From: Microbulbifer sediminum
GTDB lineage: Bacteria > Pseudomonadota > Gammaproteobacteria > Pseudomonadales > Cellvibrionaceae
Direction of reading: 5' to 3'
NCBI RefSeq assembly: GCF_021729035.1
Contig: NZ_JAJSAP010000001.1
Span: 372,001-436,000, forward strand
Length of the DNA stretch: 64,000 nt
Shown: piece after piece, positions 45,622-53,358 of the stretch
How the letters are laid out: every line of letters begins with the position of its first letter
Position numbering within the stretch: position 1 is the first letter of the stretch
Notes under the pieces: generated by a model
What the model saw: only the letters and a program-made list of their open reading frames with translations
Databases searched by the model: none
What the model was told of the DNA's origin: nothing
Position numbers and translations under genes: made by a program

Positions 45622-46878
45622 ATGACCATCGATACCTGCCTGGCAAAGGACCTGATCACCGTCGAGCAGGCCCGTGAGGCACTACTGCAGGCAATCGCCC
45701 CCCTGCAGGAAACCCAGCTCCTGCCACTGGAACAGTGCTGCGGCCGCATCCTGGCGGAACGCGCCACCGCACAGGTTGACCTGCCCCCATGCGACAATTC
45801 GGCAATGGACGGCTATGCCCTGTGCGGCCAGGCGGCACACTATGCACTGGTCGGCAGGAGCCTGGCTGGGCATCCCTTTGCCGGCCGCCTGGGTAACGGG
45901 GAGTGCGTGCGAATTACCACTGGCGCTGCCCTGCCCCCGGGCGCAGACCGGGTGGTGATGCAGGAGCATAGTGACCTGCATGGTGACACTCTCACCCCTC
46001 GCCAGGACACTCCTGCCGGCCAGCACATCCGACGCCGTGGCGAGGATGTTCGCTGCGGGGATAGCCTGGTGGCACCGGGCCGACCTGTCACGGTCCCCGA
46101 TATCGCCCTGCTGGCCGCGGCCGGCGTGCGGGAACTGGTGGTAATGCGCCCGGTGCGCGCAGCGCTCCTGTCTGTTGGCGACGAACTGCGACCACTGGAC
46201 ACTCCGCCGGCGGACCTCAGCCACGGGGAGATTTATGACAGCAACCGCATCGCGCTGGCCACTGCCCTGCGGGAACTGGGGATCGAGACCGTCGATATCG
46301 GCTGCCTCCCGGACAACCCGGGATCCATTCGCGAGGGCCTCGAGAAAGCCCGCGACAGCGCGGATATTGTCATCACCAGCGGCGGTGTGTCGGTGGGGGA
46401 GGCAGACTACACTCGCGCGGTGCTGGAAGACCTGGGGCAACTGGACCTGTGGCGACTGGCGATCAAGCCCGGCAAACCCTTTGCCTTTGGGCGGCTGCCA
46501 AAAGCCGGGCGGGAAACCCTGTTTTTCGGCCTGCCGGGCAATCCGGTCTCCGCCCTCGTTACGCTCTACCAATTGGTCATACCAGCGCTGGAAAAACTGC
46601 GGGGCATTGTCGATGGGGAGCGCACGCCGCCATTCCAGGGCCGGGCGCGTCTGCTCAACCCGATTCGCAAGGCACCCGGACGCACCGATTACCAGCGCGG
46701 TTACACATACCGCGACACCGATGGCCTGCAGGTGGTGGAGAGCAGCGGCCTGCAGGGCAGCCATATCCTGTCGGGCTTTTCCCGGGCGAACTGTTTTATC
46801 GTGCTCGCCCGGGAAAGTGGCGATCGCGACACCGGGGACTGGGTCACCATCGAGCCGTTCCGGGCGCCACTGGGTTAA
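45622..46878 (+). CDS. moeA: Molybdopterin molybdenumtransferase MoeA (418 aa)
   Basis: Inserts molybdate into adenylated molybdopterin. 'LPPCDNSAMDGYALCG' and 'RITTGAALPPGADRVVMQE' mark the MoeA N-terminal domains. The MogA-like domain has 'VLITSGGVSVG'-type sequence, here 'VITSGGVSVGEADYTRAVLE'. 'FFGLPGNPVSALVTLYQLV' and the C-terminal beta domain complete it. ATG 45622 is 85 bases after nasA. The cofactor maturation gene is therefore coexpressed with its user rather than with the moa operon. Confidence 0.95.
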   Translation: MTIDTCLAKDLITVEQAREALLQAIAPLQETQLLPLEQCCGRILAERATAQVDLPPCDNSAMDGYALCGQAAHYALVGRSLAGHPFAGRLGNGECVRITTGAALPPGADRVVMQEHSDLHGDTLTPRQDTPAGQHIRRRGEDVRCGDSLVAPGRPVTVPDIALLAAAGVRELVVMRPVRAALLSVGDELRPLDTPPADLSHGEIYDSNRIALATALRELGIETVDIGCLPDNPGSIREGLEKARDSADIVITSGGVSVGEADYTRAVLEDLGQLDLWRLAIKPGKPFAFGRLPKAGRETLFFGLPGNPVSALVTLYQLVIPALEKLRGIVDGERTPPFQGRARLLNPIRKAPGRTDYQRGYTYRDTDGLQVVESSGLQGSHILSGFSRANCFIVLARESGDRDTGDWVTIEPFRAPLG

Positions 46879-46897
46879 GGGGCACGGAGAGGGCGCG

Positions 46898-47308
46898 ATG
46901 TTTCGTATCCAGCGTATCGACCATATTGTCCTGCGGGTTTCCGACCTGGATGCGATGCTGGCTTTCTATATCGATGTGCTGGGTTGCAGCCTCGAGCGAG
47001 AGGAACTGCAGATCGGTCTCCACCAGCTGCGCGCGGGCAACAGCCTCATCGACCTGGTGCCGGTGGACAGCGAGCTCGGACGTGCCGGAGGCGCAGCGCC
47101 GGGGCACGAGGGCCGCAACATGGATCACCTGTGCCTGCATATCGAACCGTTTCATGCCCCCAGCCTGATCCGTTACCTGCGCGCCAGGAATATTGAGGCG
47201 GGCCCGGTGGCATCCCGCTACGGCGCCGGAGGCAGAGGGCCGTCAATTTATATTCACGACCCGGAAGGCAACGTCGTTGAGTTGAAGGGATCGCCGTCGG
47301 GGAGTTGA
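46898..47308 (+). CDS. VOC-family (glyoxalase/bleomycin resistance fold) protein (136 aa)
   Basis: A vicinal oxygen chelate protein: 'RIDHIVLRVSDLDAMLAFY' and 'DVLGCSLEREELQIGLHQLR' form the first beta-alpha-beta unit. 'NMDHLCLHIEPF' and 'IYIHDPEGNVVELKG' form the second, with His and Glu metal-ligand positions. Start ATG 46898 has GGAG nine bases upstream. It follows moeA by 19 bases and may share its transcript. Substrate unknown. Confidence 0.88.
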   Translation: MFRIQRIDHIVLRVSDLDAMLAFYIDVLGCSLEREELQIGLHQLRAGNSLIDLVPVDSELGRAGGAAPGHEGRNMDHLCLHIEPFHAPSLIRYLRARNIEAGPVASRYGAGGRGPSIYIHDPEGNVVELKGSPSGS

Positions 47309-47330
47309 GTTTCCGGGATCGGGCCACATA

Positions 47331-47370
47331 TATTCGGGACAACTTACAGATATTCGGGACAACTTACAGA
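47331..47370. repeat. Perfect 20-bp tandem direct repeat
   Basis: TATTCGGGACAACTTACAGA occurs twice in immediate succession (47331-47350 and 47351-47370), 22 bases after the VOC gene stop. The unit is more AT-rich than its surroundings. It could be a replication slippage product, a remnant of a mobile element end, or a tandem regulator site for the downstream hydrolase gene. Confidence 0.95.
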
Positions 47371-47414
47371 GCATTGCCTGTTCCCTTTACACCCATCGAT
47401 TGAGGAGAGCCCGT

Positions 47415-48140
47415 ATGCACAGTGAGAGCATCGAGTATGAGGTGAATGGCGAATCATTCACCGGCTATCTGGCCTTTGATGACACTACCAGTGGCAAGCG
47501 TCCCGGCATTCTGGTCATCCACGAATGGTGGGGACACAACGAGTTTGTCCGTGAGGAGGCCGACAAACTGGCCGCCGCCGGCTATACCGCCTTCGCCCTG
47601 GATATGTTCGGTACTGGCAAGCAGGCAGACAACCCCAACGACGCCGGCGCGTTGATGAATGCCGCGCTCGAGGCACCCGGCGCCATCGAACAGCGTTTTC
47701 GCAAGGCGATGGAGATACTACAGCAACATGACACTGTCGATCCCCAACGTATCGCCGCGCAGGGATACTGTTTCGGCGGTGCAGTGGCGCTGAATATGGC
47801 CCGCCTGGGGTTGCCGTTGCAGGGCGTGGTCAGTTTTCACGGCGCGCTCGAGAGCGATATCAAGGTGGAGCCCGGCAGCGTCAAGGCGCAATTGCAGGTC
47901 TATACCGGCGGCGCCGACGACATGATCCCACCGAAGCAGGTAGCCGCGTTCGTCGAGGAGATGCAGAACGCCGGGGTGAAATTCGAACTCACCAGCTACC
48001 CGGGCGTAAAACACGGCTTTACCAACCCGGCGGCCACCGCGCGGGGGGAAAAGTTTGGTATTCCGCTCGCCTATAGCGATGAGGCGCGGCGCGATGCCTG
48101 GAACGGCGCCATGGCGTTTTACCATAAGCTGTTCGACTGA
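47415..48140 (+). CDS. Dienelactone hydrolase-family protein (241 aa)
   Basis: Alpha/beta hydrolase of the DLH family. 'ILVIHEWWGHNEFVREEADK' contains the conserved Glu. 'QGYCFGGAVALNMA' carries the nucleophilic Cys, 'YTGGADDMIPP' the Asp, and 'YPGVKHGF' the His of the triad. Start ATG 47415 has GGAGAG upstream. Actual substrate unknown; many members are general carboxyesterases rather than dienelactone hydrolases. Convergent with soxR. Confidence 0.9.
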   Translation: MHSESIEYEVNGESFTGYLAFDDTTSGKRPGILVIHEWWGHNEFVREEADKLAAAGYTAFALDMFGTGKQADNPNDAGALMNAALEAPGAIEQRFRKAMEILQQHDTVDPQRIAAQGYCFGGAVALNMARLGLPLQGVVSFHGALESDIKVEPGSVKAQLQVYTGGADDMIPPKQVAAFVEEMQNAGVKFELTSYPGVKHGFTNPAATARGEKFGIPLAYSDEARRDAWNGAMAFYHKLFD

Positions 48141-48163
48141 CAGCGGCCGTTCCCCGGGCCCGC

Positions 48164-48622
48164 TTACTCCCGCACGAGCAAGCGGGGCCCGGCCCCCTCT
48201 TTAGCTGCCTCATCGCCGGGGTTCCACATCGGGCAGGTTTCCAATGACAGGCAGCCACAACCGATACAGCCATCCAGTCGATCCCGCAGGCCCCGCAGCT
48301 GCTCAATGCGGCGATCCAGCTCTGCACGCCACTTTGCTGACAGCCGTTGCCAGTCGCGCTTGTTGGGCGTACGCCCGTCCGGCAGCGCATCCAGTGCTGC
48401 CCTGATTTCCGCCAGGGAAACTCCCATACTCTGCGCGACCTTGATCACCGCCACCCGTCGCAGGACATCCCGGCCGTAACGGCGCTGGTTGCCGGCGGTG
48501 CGCCAGCTCCTGACCAACCCCCGGCTTTCATAGAAATGCAGGGTGGACACCGCCACCCCACTGCGCCGGGCCACCTCCCCGACACCGAGTTCCCGTGCGA
48601 CGCGCGAGGGCCTGTCTTTCAT
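48164..48622 (-). CDS. soxR: Redox-sensitive transcriptional activator SoxR (152 aa)
   Basis: MerR-family regulator: winged helix-turn-helix ('LGVGEVARRSGVAVSTLHFY'), dimerisation helix, and the [2Fe-2S]-binding motif 'CIGCGCLSLETCP' (CX2CXCX5C) near residues 118-130. Oxidation of the cluster by redox-cycling compounds activates transcription. Start ATG 48622 with GGGAGAG upstream. A perfect SoxR operator lies 73-90 bases upstream in the divergent promoter. No soxS gene is present, which fits the direct-regulon type of SoxR known from Pseudomonas and Streptomyces. Confidence 0.96.
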   Translation of the reverse strand: MKDRPSRVARELGVGEVARRSGVAVSTLHFYESRGLVRSWRTAGNQRRYGRDVLRRVAVIKVAQSMGVSLAEIRAALDALPDGRTPNKRDWQRLSAKWRAELDRRIEQLRGLRDRLDGCIGCGCLSLETCPMWNPGDEAAKEGAGPRLLVRE

Positions 48623-48690
48623 GGATACTCTCCCGATGGATAGCCAGGCGGCACTTAAAGTTGCCACCCGAAAGCGAACGATATCAAGCG

Positions 48691-48721
48691 TTGACCTCAA
48701 GTTAACTTGAGGTTTTACACT
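48691..48721 (+). promoter_or_regulatory. SoxR-controlled promoter with 19-bp spacer
   Basis: TTGACC (-35, 48691-48696) and TACACT (-10, 48716-48721) are separated by 19 bp, the overlong spacer of MerR-type promoters. The spacer overlaps the perfect 18-bp palindrome CCTCAAGTTAACTTGAGG (48695-48712), which to my knowledge equals the E. coli soxS SoxR box. It points towards the small gene and ABC exporter on the plus strand. Confidence 0.92.
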
Positions 48722-48744
48722 GCTCCCCACCAGATGACAAGGAC

Positions 48745-49026
48745 ATGGAGAACAACGATATGATGGAAGGTATGGCTACCTCAAAAGGCCCACACAAACA
48801 GGGGCAAAATAGTGCAAAGCGGGATCGCAACGGGATACCGGCAGCACCAGCATCAGACAGGGGAAACAGGGAGGATTCCGGACAGGCAGGGAAGGCTCCG
48901 GTAAACTCCCGTGAACGGTTTCAGCGAATCACGGCGGCGATCGGCAAGGCCATATTGCGCCTGACGGTGCGCTGGGCAGCCAGGGCACAGGCGGCCAGCC
49001 CGCGCGGGCCCTGGATCCAGAAGTGA
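48745..49026 (+). CDS. Possible small basic protein upstream of the ABC exporter (93 aa)
   Basis: The frame begins with ATG 48745, 24 bases after the SoxR-dependent -10. It is hydrophilic, rich in Gly, Lys, Arg and Asn in the first half. A basic amphipathic helix follows ('[20 protein letters not shown]'), and it ends 39 bases before the ABC start. No family recognised and the SD is poor. It may be a real small protein, a leader peptide, or only untranslated mRNA. Confidence 0.4.
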   Translation: MENNDMMEGMATSKGPHKQGQNSAKRDRNGIPAAPASDRGNREDSGQAGKAPVNSRERFQRITAAIGKAILRLTVRWAARAQAASPRGPWIQK

Positions 49027-49064
49027 CGGATCCCAAACAAGCCACCCACAAGCAAGGAGTTTCT

Positions 49065-50021
49065 GTGGAACCCATTATTACTGCCAGGGGTGTTGGCAAA
49101 ACCTACCAGGGGGGCTTTACCGCGCTGCGGGATGTCGACCTGGATATACAGCGGGGAGAGATCTTCGCCCTGCTCGGCCCCAATGGTGCAGGCAAGACCA
49201 CGCTGATCAGTATCATCTGCGGCATCGTCAACCCATCGAGTGGCACGGTACTGGCGGACGGGCACGATATCATCCGCGACTACCGCGCCGCCCGTAGCAA
49301 GATCGGGCTGGTTCCGCAGGAGCTTTCCACCGATGCATTCGAGAGTGTCTGGGCTACCGTCAACTTCAGCCGCGGTCTGTTCGGCAAGGCACCCAATCCC
49401 GAATATATCGAGAAGCTGCTACGCCAGCTGTCCCTGTGGGAGAAAAAGGACAGCCGAATTATGGCACTGTCCGGCGGCATGAAGCGCCGGGTCATGATCG
49501 CCAAAGCACTGTCCCACGAGCCCAAGATCCTGTTTCTCGACGAGCCCACTGCCGGTGTCGATGTGGAGCTGCGCCAGGATATGTGGCAGATGGTACATGG
49601 GCTGCGGGAATCCGGGGTGACGATTATCCTCACTACCCATTACATCGAGGAAGCCGAGGAAATGGCCGACCGCGTGGGCGTGATCAACCGGGGGCGCCTG
49701 GTGCTGGTGGACGACAAGCGCACCCTGATGCAGAAAATGGGGGAAAAGGAACTGCGGTTGCAACTGGCCCGTCCCATGAATGCACTACCCGAGGCCCTGG
49801 CCGGTCTGCGCGTGGAGCTGGGCGACGATGGCCAGCAGCTTATTTACCACTTCGATATCAGGAGTGACGATACCGGCATCACCGAATTCCTGCGCCGGCT
49901 CAATGATGCCAATATTGATTTCCGCGACCTCCACACCCGCGAGAGTTCGCTGGAGGAAATTTTCGTCGGACTGGTCAAAGGCGCCCGCGAACAATCGATG
50001 GAGGAGGAGTCAAACCCATGA
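49065..50021 (+). CDS. ABC transporter ATP-binding protein, ABC-2 exporter type (318 aa)
   Basis: Has Walker A '[17 protein letters not shown]', the signature '[15 protein letters not shown]', Walker B '[12 protein letters not shown]' and an H-loop ('[20 protein letters not shown]'). The C-terminal 80 residues form the extra domain typical of DrrA/YadG-type exporters. GTG 49065 is chosen because AAGGAG lies five bases upstream; a GTG 14 codons earlier has no SD. Overlaps the permease gene by ATGA. Controlled by the SoxR promoter, so a role in expelling redox-active compounds is likely. Confidence 0.92.
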   Translation: MEPIITARGVGKTYQGGFTALRDVDLDIQRGEIFALLGPNGAGKTTLISIICGIVNPSSGTVLADGHDIIRDYRAARSKIGLVPQELSTDAFESVWATVNFSRGLFGKAPNPEYIEKLLRQLSLWEKKDSRIMALSGGMKRRVMIAKALSHEPKILFLDEPTAGVDVELRQDMWQMVHGLRESGVTIILTTHYIEEAEEMADRVGVINRGRLVLVDDKRTLMQKMGEKELRLQLARPMNALPEALAGLRVELGDDGQQLIYHFDIRSDDTGITEFLRRLNDANIDFRDLHTRESSLEEIFVGLVKGAREQSMEEESNP

Positions 50022-50779
50022 ACTGGTATGGAATTCGCGCCATCTACAAGTTCGAAATGGCTCGCACCTGGCGCACCCTGATGCAGAGTATTGCCTCACC
50101 GGTGCTGTCGACCTCCCTCTATTTCATCGTGTTCGGCGCGGCGATCGGCTCGCGCATGGGCGAGATTGACGGTGTCAGTTACGGTGCTTTTATCATTCCG
50201 GGGCTGATCATGCTGTCGCTCCTGAGTGAGAGCATATCCAACGCCTCTTTCGGGATATTTTTCCCCAAGTTCTCGGGCACCATCTACGAAGTCCTGTCCG
50301 CACCGGTCTCGGCATTCGAGGTAGTGGCCGGCTATGTGGGCGCCGCCGCCACCAAGTCGATCATCCTAGGCGGGCTGATCCTGCTCACCGCCCGCTTCTT
50401 TGTCGACTATGACATCCTGCACCCAGTCTGGATGTTCGCCTTCCTGGTGCTGACCGCAGTCACTTTCAGCATGTTCGGCTTCATCATTGGTATCTGGGCC
50501 GATGACTTCCAGAAACTGCAGATCATACCGCTGATGGTGGTAACCCCACTGACGTTTCTCGGCGGGGCCTTTTACTCCATCAATATGTTGCCGGACTTCT
50601 GGCAAAAGGTGACACTGTTCAATCCGGTGGTCTACCTGATCAGCGGTTTTCGCTGGGCCTTCTACGGAGTGGCGGATGTCAACGTGGGTGTCAGCCTGGG
50701 CATGACGCTGCTGTTCCTGCTACTGTGCCTGACTGGCATCTGGTGGATATTCCGCACCGGCTACCGAATCAAGAGCTAG
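50018..50779 (+). CDS. ABC-2-type transporter permease (253 aa)
   Basis: Six membrane segments can be recognised (about residues 22-40, 55-75, 105-130, 142-165, 175-192, 225-245). It carries the ABC-2 signature region '[20 protein letters not shown]' with '[20 protein letters not shown]', as in YadH-type permeases. Translationally coupled to the ATPase gene. Together they form a half-size exporter. A terminator lies directly behind. Confidence 0.92.
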   Translation: MNWYGIRAIYKFEMARTWRTLMQSIASPVLSTSLYFIVFGAAIGSRMGEIDGVSYGAFIIPGLIMLSLLSESISNASFGIFFPKFSGTIYEVLSAPVSAFEVVAGYVGAAATKSIILGGLILLTARFFVDYDILHPVWMFAFLVLTAVTFSMFGFIIGIWADDFQKLQIIPLMVVTPLTFLGGAFYSINMLPDFWQKVTLFNPVVYLISGFRWAFYGVADVNVGVSLGMTLLFLLLCLTGIWWIFRTGYRIKS

Positions 50780-50784
50780 ATAAA

Positions 50785-50808
50785 AAATGGCGGCTACTGC
50801 CGCCATTT
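50785..50808. terminator. Bidirectional intrinsic terminator
   Basis: AAATGGCGGC (50785-50794) and GCCGCCATTT (50799-50808) form a perfect 10-bp stem with a TACT loop. A-run on the left (50782-50787) and Ts on the right let it serve the ABC operon (plus) and the MBL-fold gene cluster (minus), which converge here. Confidence 0.88.
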
Positions 50809-50830
50809 CCCTCGCCAGCAAGCCCCTGCA

Positions 50831-51742
50831 CTACCGCACAAGGGAATCGTAGACGATACCGGTCCAGATACCCGGCTTCATAAACCCCTGCCCGTACTCT
50901 GCATCGTATTCCCGGGTCGGCTGCGCAGCGATCACCTCTTCGCGGCTCATCCCCTGGTCCACCAGCGCCTGGATCTGGTCGCGCAGCTGCACCAGCAGGT
51001 CCCGCTGGGCTTTCAACTCAGCCTTGTCGCTGAGGGGACCGTGCCCGGGAATGATTCTGGTTTTGTCGTCTGCCAGGGCCAAAACCCTGTCCATCGCGGC
51101 CACCACTCCATCCACAGAGCCGCCGGAGGAGAGATCGATAAACGGATAACTTCCGTTGAAGAAAGTGTCGCCCATGTGAATGACATTGGCATTCCTGAAA
51201 TGCACGATTGAGTCCCCGTCGGTATGCGCCGGATCGACATGCTGCACATGGACGTCATCGCCGTTCCAGTGAAAGGTGGTGGCATCGGTAAAGGTGATCA
51301 CCGGCAGGGCCTCTACCGGTGACGCAGGCACCTTGCGACCAAATGCCTTCATGAACTGTTCAGTGCTCATACGCTTGCGCACATTCTCATGTGCCACCAC
51401 CAGGGCGCCCGCCTCACCGAAATTCTCATTGCCGCCGGTATGATCACCATGCCAGTGGGTGTTAACAACGAACCGCACCGGTTTATCGCTGATTTTGTCG
51501 ATAGCGGCGCGAATGCGTCCTGTCAGTGGCGCATACTGGTCATCGACCATGAAGGTACCGTCCTCACCCGAGAACACCGCAATATTCCCGCCCGCTCCCT
51601 GGAGCATGTGAATCTTATCGGTCACCTGCTGGCTGCTGATTTCCACATCGGCAAAACGATCCTGTGCCATTGACACAGGCGCACTGACGCTCACCAGCAT
51701 GCCGAAAAAACCGGCGGTGGCAACCTTGGCAAATCTACGCAT
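50831..51742 (-). CDS. Exported MBL-fold metallo-hydrolase (303 aa)
   Basis: Signal peptide in residues 1-26, cleaved near SMA|QD. The metallo-beta-lactamase fold motif is 'VNTHWHGDHTGGNE' (HxHxDH), with further ligands in 'HVQHVDPAHTDGDSIVHF' and 'RIIPGHGPL'. Probably a periplasmic di-zinc hydrolase with a small-molecule substrate; true beta-lactamase activity cannot be inferred. Start ATG 51742 overlaps the end of the upstream phosphodiesterase gene by 8 bases. Confidence 0.9.
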   Translation of the reverse strand: MRRFAKVATAGFFGMLVSVSAPVSMAQDRFADVEISSQQVTDKIHMLQGAGGNIAVFSGEDGTFMVDDQYAPLTGRIRAAIDKISDKPVRFVVNTHWHGDHTGGNENFGEAGALVVAHENVRKRMSTEQFMKAFGRKVPASPVEALPVITFTDATTFHWNGDDVHVQHVDPAHTDGDSIVHFRNANVIHMGDTFFNGSYPFIDLSSGGSVDGVVAAMDRVLALADDKTRIIPGHGPLSDKAELKAQRDLLVQLRDQIQALVDQGMSREEVIAAQPTREYDAEYGQGFMKPGIWTGIVYDSLVR

Positions 51743-52637
51743 TATTCACCTCCTGCTTGTTATTGGGTTCAGCCCGGTTGAGGTTCCTGAGGATGTCGGG
51801 CCGATCGGTGACGATTCCATCCACGCCGAGCCGCGCCAGCGCGGACATCTGCCCGGGCTCGTTGATGGTCCATACCGATACATGCAGCCCCAGGGAAGCG
51901 GCGGCCCGCAGGAACCGGGGTCCGATCACTGGCAGGCCGAAATAACGCATGGGCAATTGCATGGTCTGGTAGCGTGGCCGCAGCAGCCTGTGCAGCCCCA
52001 GCAGCTGGGCAACGTAAAACAGGAGCGCGTCCCCCAGGGCAGCGCCGGTAGTCACCTCGGGACAGATTCGACGGAATTCATCGATCACGCGCTTGTGAAA
52101 GGTCGATACAATCACCCGCCGCTGCTGGCCCGCTTTCCTGATGGCACGGCACATGGCCCGGGCAGCGGCCAGGTCATCGTTTTTCAATTCAATAATCAAT
52201 GGGATATCGGGTATGGCTTCGAACACTTCGTCGATCGTGGAGATCGCCAGCGGCGCCTCACGATAGGGATAGTGCTCGCCATCACGGGTCCAGTGGATTC
52301 CCAGTTGTAGCTGCCGGAGCTCGTCGAGGGTAAAGTCGATCAAGCGGCCGCTGCCACTGGTTGTCCGGTCCAGCTCTGTGTCATGCATTAAGACCAGCCG
52401 GCCATCCCTGGTCAGGTTGAGGTCGAGCTCAATGGCGTCCACCCCCAGACGCGCCATCTCGCGCATATAAAGAAGCGTATTGCCGGGGTACAGGCCCTCG
52501 CCCCGCTCATCACCGTGGGCAATGACCATAGGGCCGGGGCCATCAGGCAGCTCAACAGTCAACGGGGACGCCGGGTGCCCCCGGGCGTACAGCCAGAGCA
52601 TCGCCAGCAAGAAAAAAAACAGCAGGTACCAAATCAT
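51735..52637 (-). CDS. Glycerophosphodiester phosphodiesterase-family protein (300 aa)
   Basis: An N-terminal membrane helix (residues 1-18, 'MIWYLLFFFLLAMLWLYA') anchors a GDPD TIM barrel. 'GVDAIELDLNLTRDGRLVLMHD' contains Glu/Asp metal ligands and the second catalytic His (shown here in shortened form: ELDLN, LMHD). The first motif is 'AHGDERGEGLYPGNT' instead of the usual HRG...PENT, so the first catalytic His is followed by Gly-Asp and the Glu of PENT is replaced by Gly. 'VSVWTINEPGQM' and 'DGIVTDRPD' are normal. Start ATG 52637; a TTG four codons upstream is possible. Confidence 0.88.
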   Translation of the reverse strand: MIWYLLFFFLLAMLWLYARGHPASPLTVELPDGPGPMVIAHGDERGEGLYPGNTLLYMREMARLGVDAIELDLNLTRDGRLVLMHDTELDRTTSGSGRLIDFTLDELRQLQLGIHWTRDGEHYPYREAPLAISTIDEVFEAIPDIPLIIELKNDDLAAARAMCRAIRKAGQQRRVIVSTFHKRVIDEFRRICPEVTTGAALGDALLFYVAQLLGLHRLLRPRYQTMQLPMRYFGLPVIGPRFLRAAASLGLHVSVWTINEPGQMSALARLGVDGIVTDRPDILRNLNRAEPNNKQEVNNA

Positions 52638-52692
52638 GGCCGGCAGCAAACTCCCTTACTTCGACAAAGGACAGTCACGGTTTGCGACTGGC

Positions 52693-53358
52693 TCAGGGCA
52701 GGATTGTTTCCAGCTGCCCGAGGTCATTCACCACCTGCCAGGTGCCGCCTGTTTCCTCAACCCGCTGCTGCCACCCGGCGATACGGTCCAGGTATTCGTT
52801 CGGATCAACATTGTCGCTGTGCAACTTGGTCACGTTCAGCGCTATCAGCTCAAAGCCCTGCAGGTCCAGCGGCACATCCCGGTTATAGCCCGACTTGATT
52901 TCCTCTTTGAGGTCAGAGAAGAGAAGGATGGTCTTGTGCCCCGGGTCCTTTTCATTCAGGAACTCGATCGCCTGCAGTAGCCCGCCGGTAATATCCGTGT
53001 ATTCAGCCGGCTGTGCGTCGTCAACGAATGCGGCGACGGACTCCTGGAATGCCTGCTTCTGGCGATTGGTGACACTGGGACGGTCATCAAACGTCACCCT
53101 GGCATGGATATTTTTCTCACTGAAACTTGCCGTATTGATACTGGCCACCGCAAATGTATCCCCCGGCTGCAGCCTGGCCAGGGTGTAATTGATCACCTGC
53201 TGGGCCTTGTCCAGCTCCCGGCTATAGGTACCCGAGGTATCCACCAGCATATAGACACCCCGTTTGTGAGCGTTTGGCTCACCGCAACCGCCCAGCACGA
53301 CGCTTGTGGCGATGATAAAAAGCGCGACAGCTGCACGCCAGTTCCGTTTCCAGCTCAT
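52693..53358 (-). CDS. VWA-like lipoprotein (221 aa)
   Basis: The signal peptide ends in VLGGC (lipidated Cys near residue 25). The rest looks like a von Willebrand factor A domain: 'GVYMLVDTSGTYSRELDKAQ' gives a MIDAS-like DTSGT motif. 'YTDITGGLLQAIEFLNEKD' holds the expected Thr/Asp, and 'KTILLFSDLKEE' the third acidic segment. Start ATG 53358 overlaps the upstream gene by ATGA, so it is coupled to the membrane protein before it. Likely to bind a metal and a protein partner in the periplasm. Confidence 0.82.
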   Translation of the reverse strand: MSWKRNWRAAVALFIIATSVVLGGCGEPNAHKRGVYMLVDTSGTYSRELDKAQQVINYTLARLQPGDTFAVASINTASFSEKNIHARVTFDDRPSVTNRQKQAFQESVAAFVDDAQPAEYTDITGGLLQAIEFLNEKDPGHKTILLFSDLKEEIKSGYNRDVPLDLQGFELIALNVTKLHSDNVDPNEYLDRIAGWQQRVEETGGTWQVVNDLGQLETILP

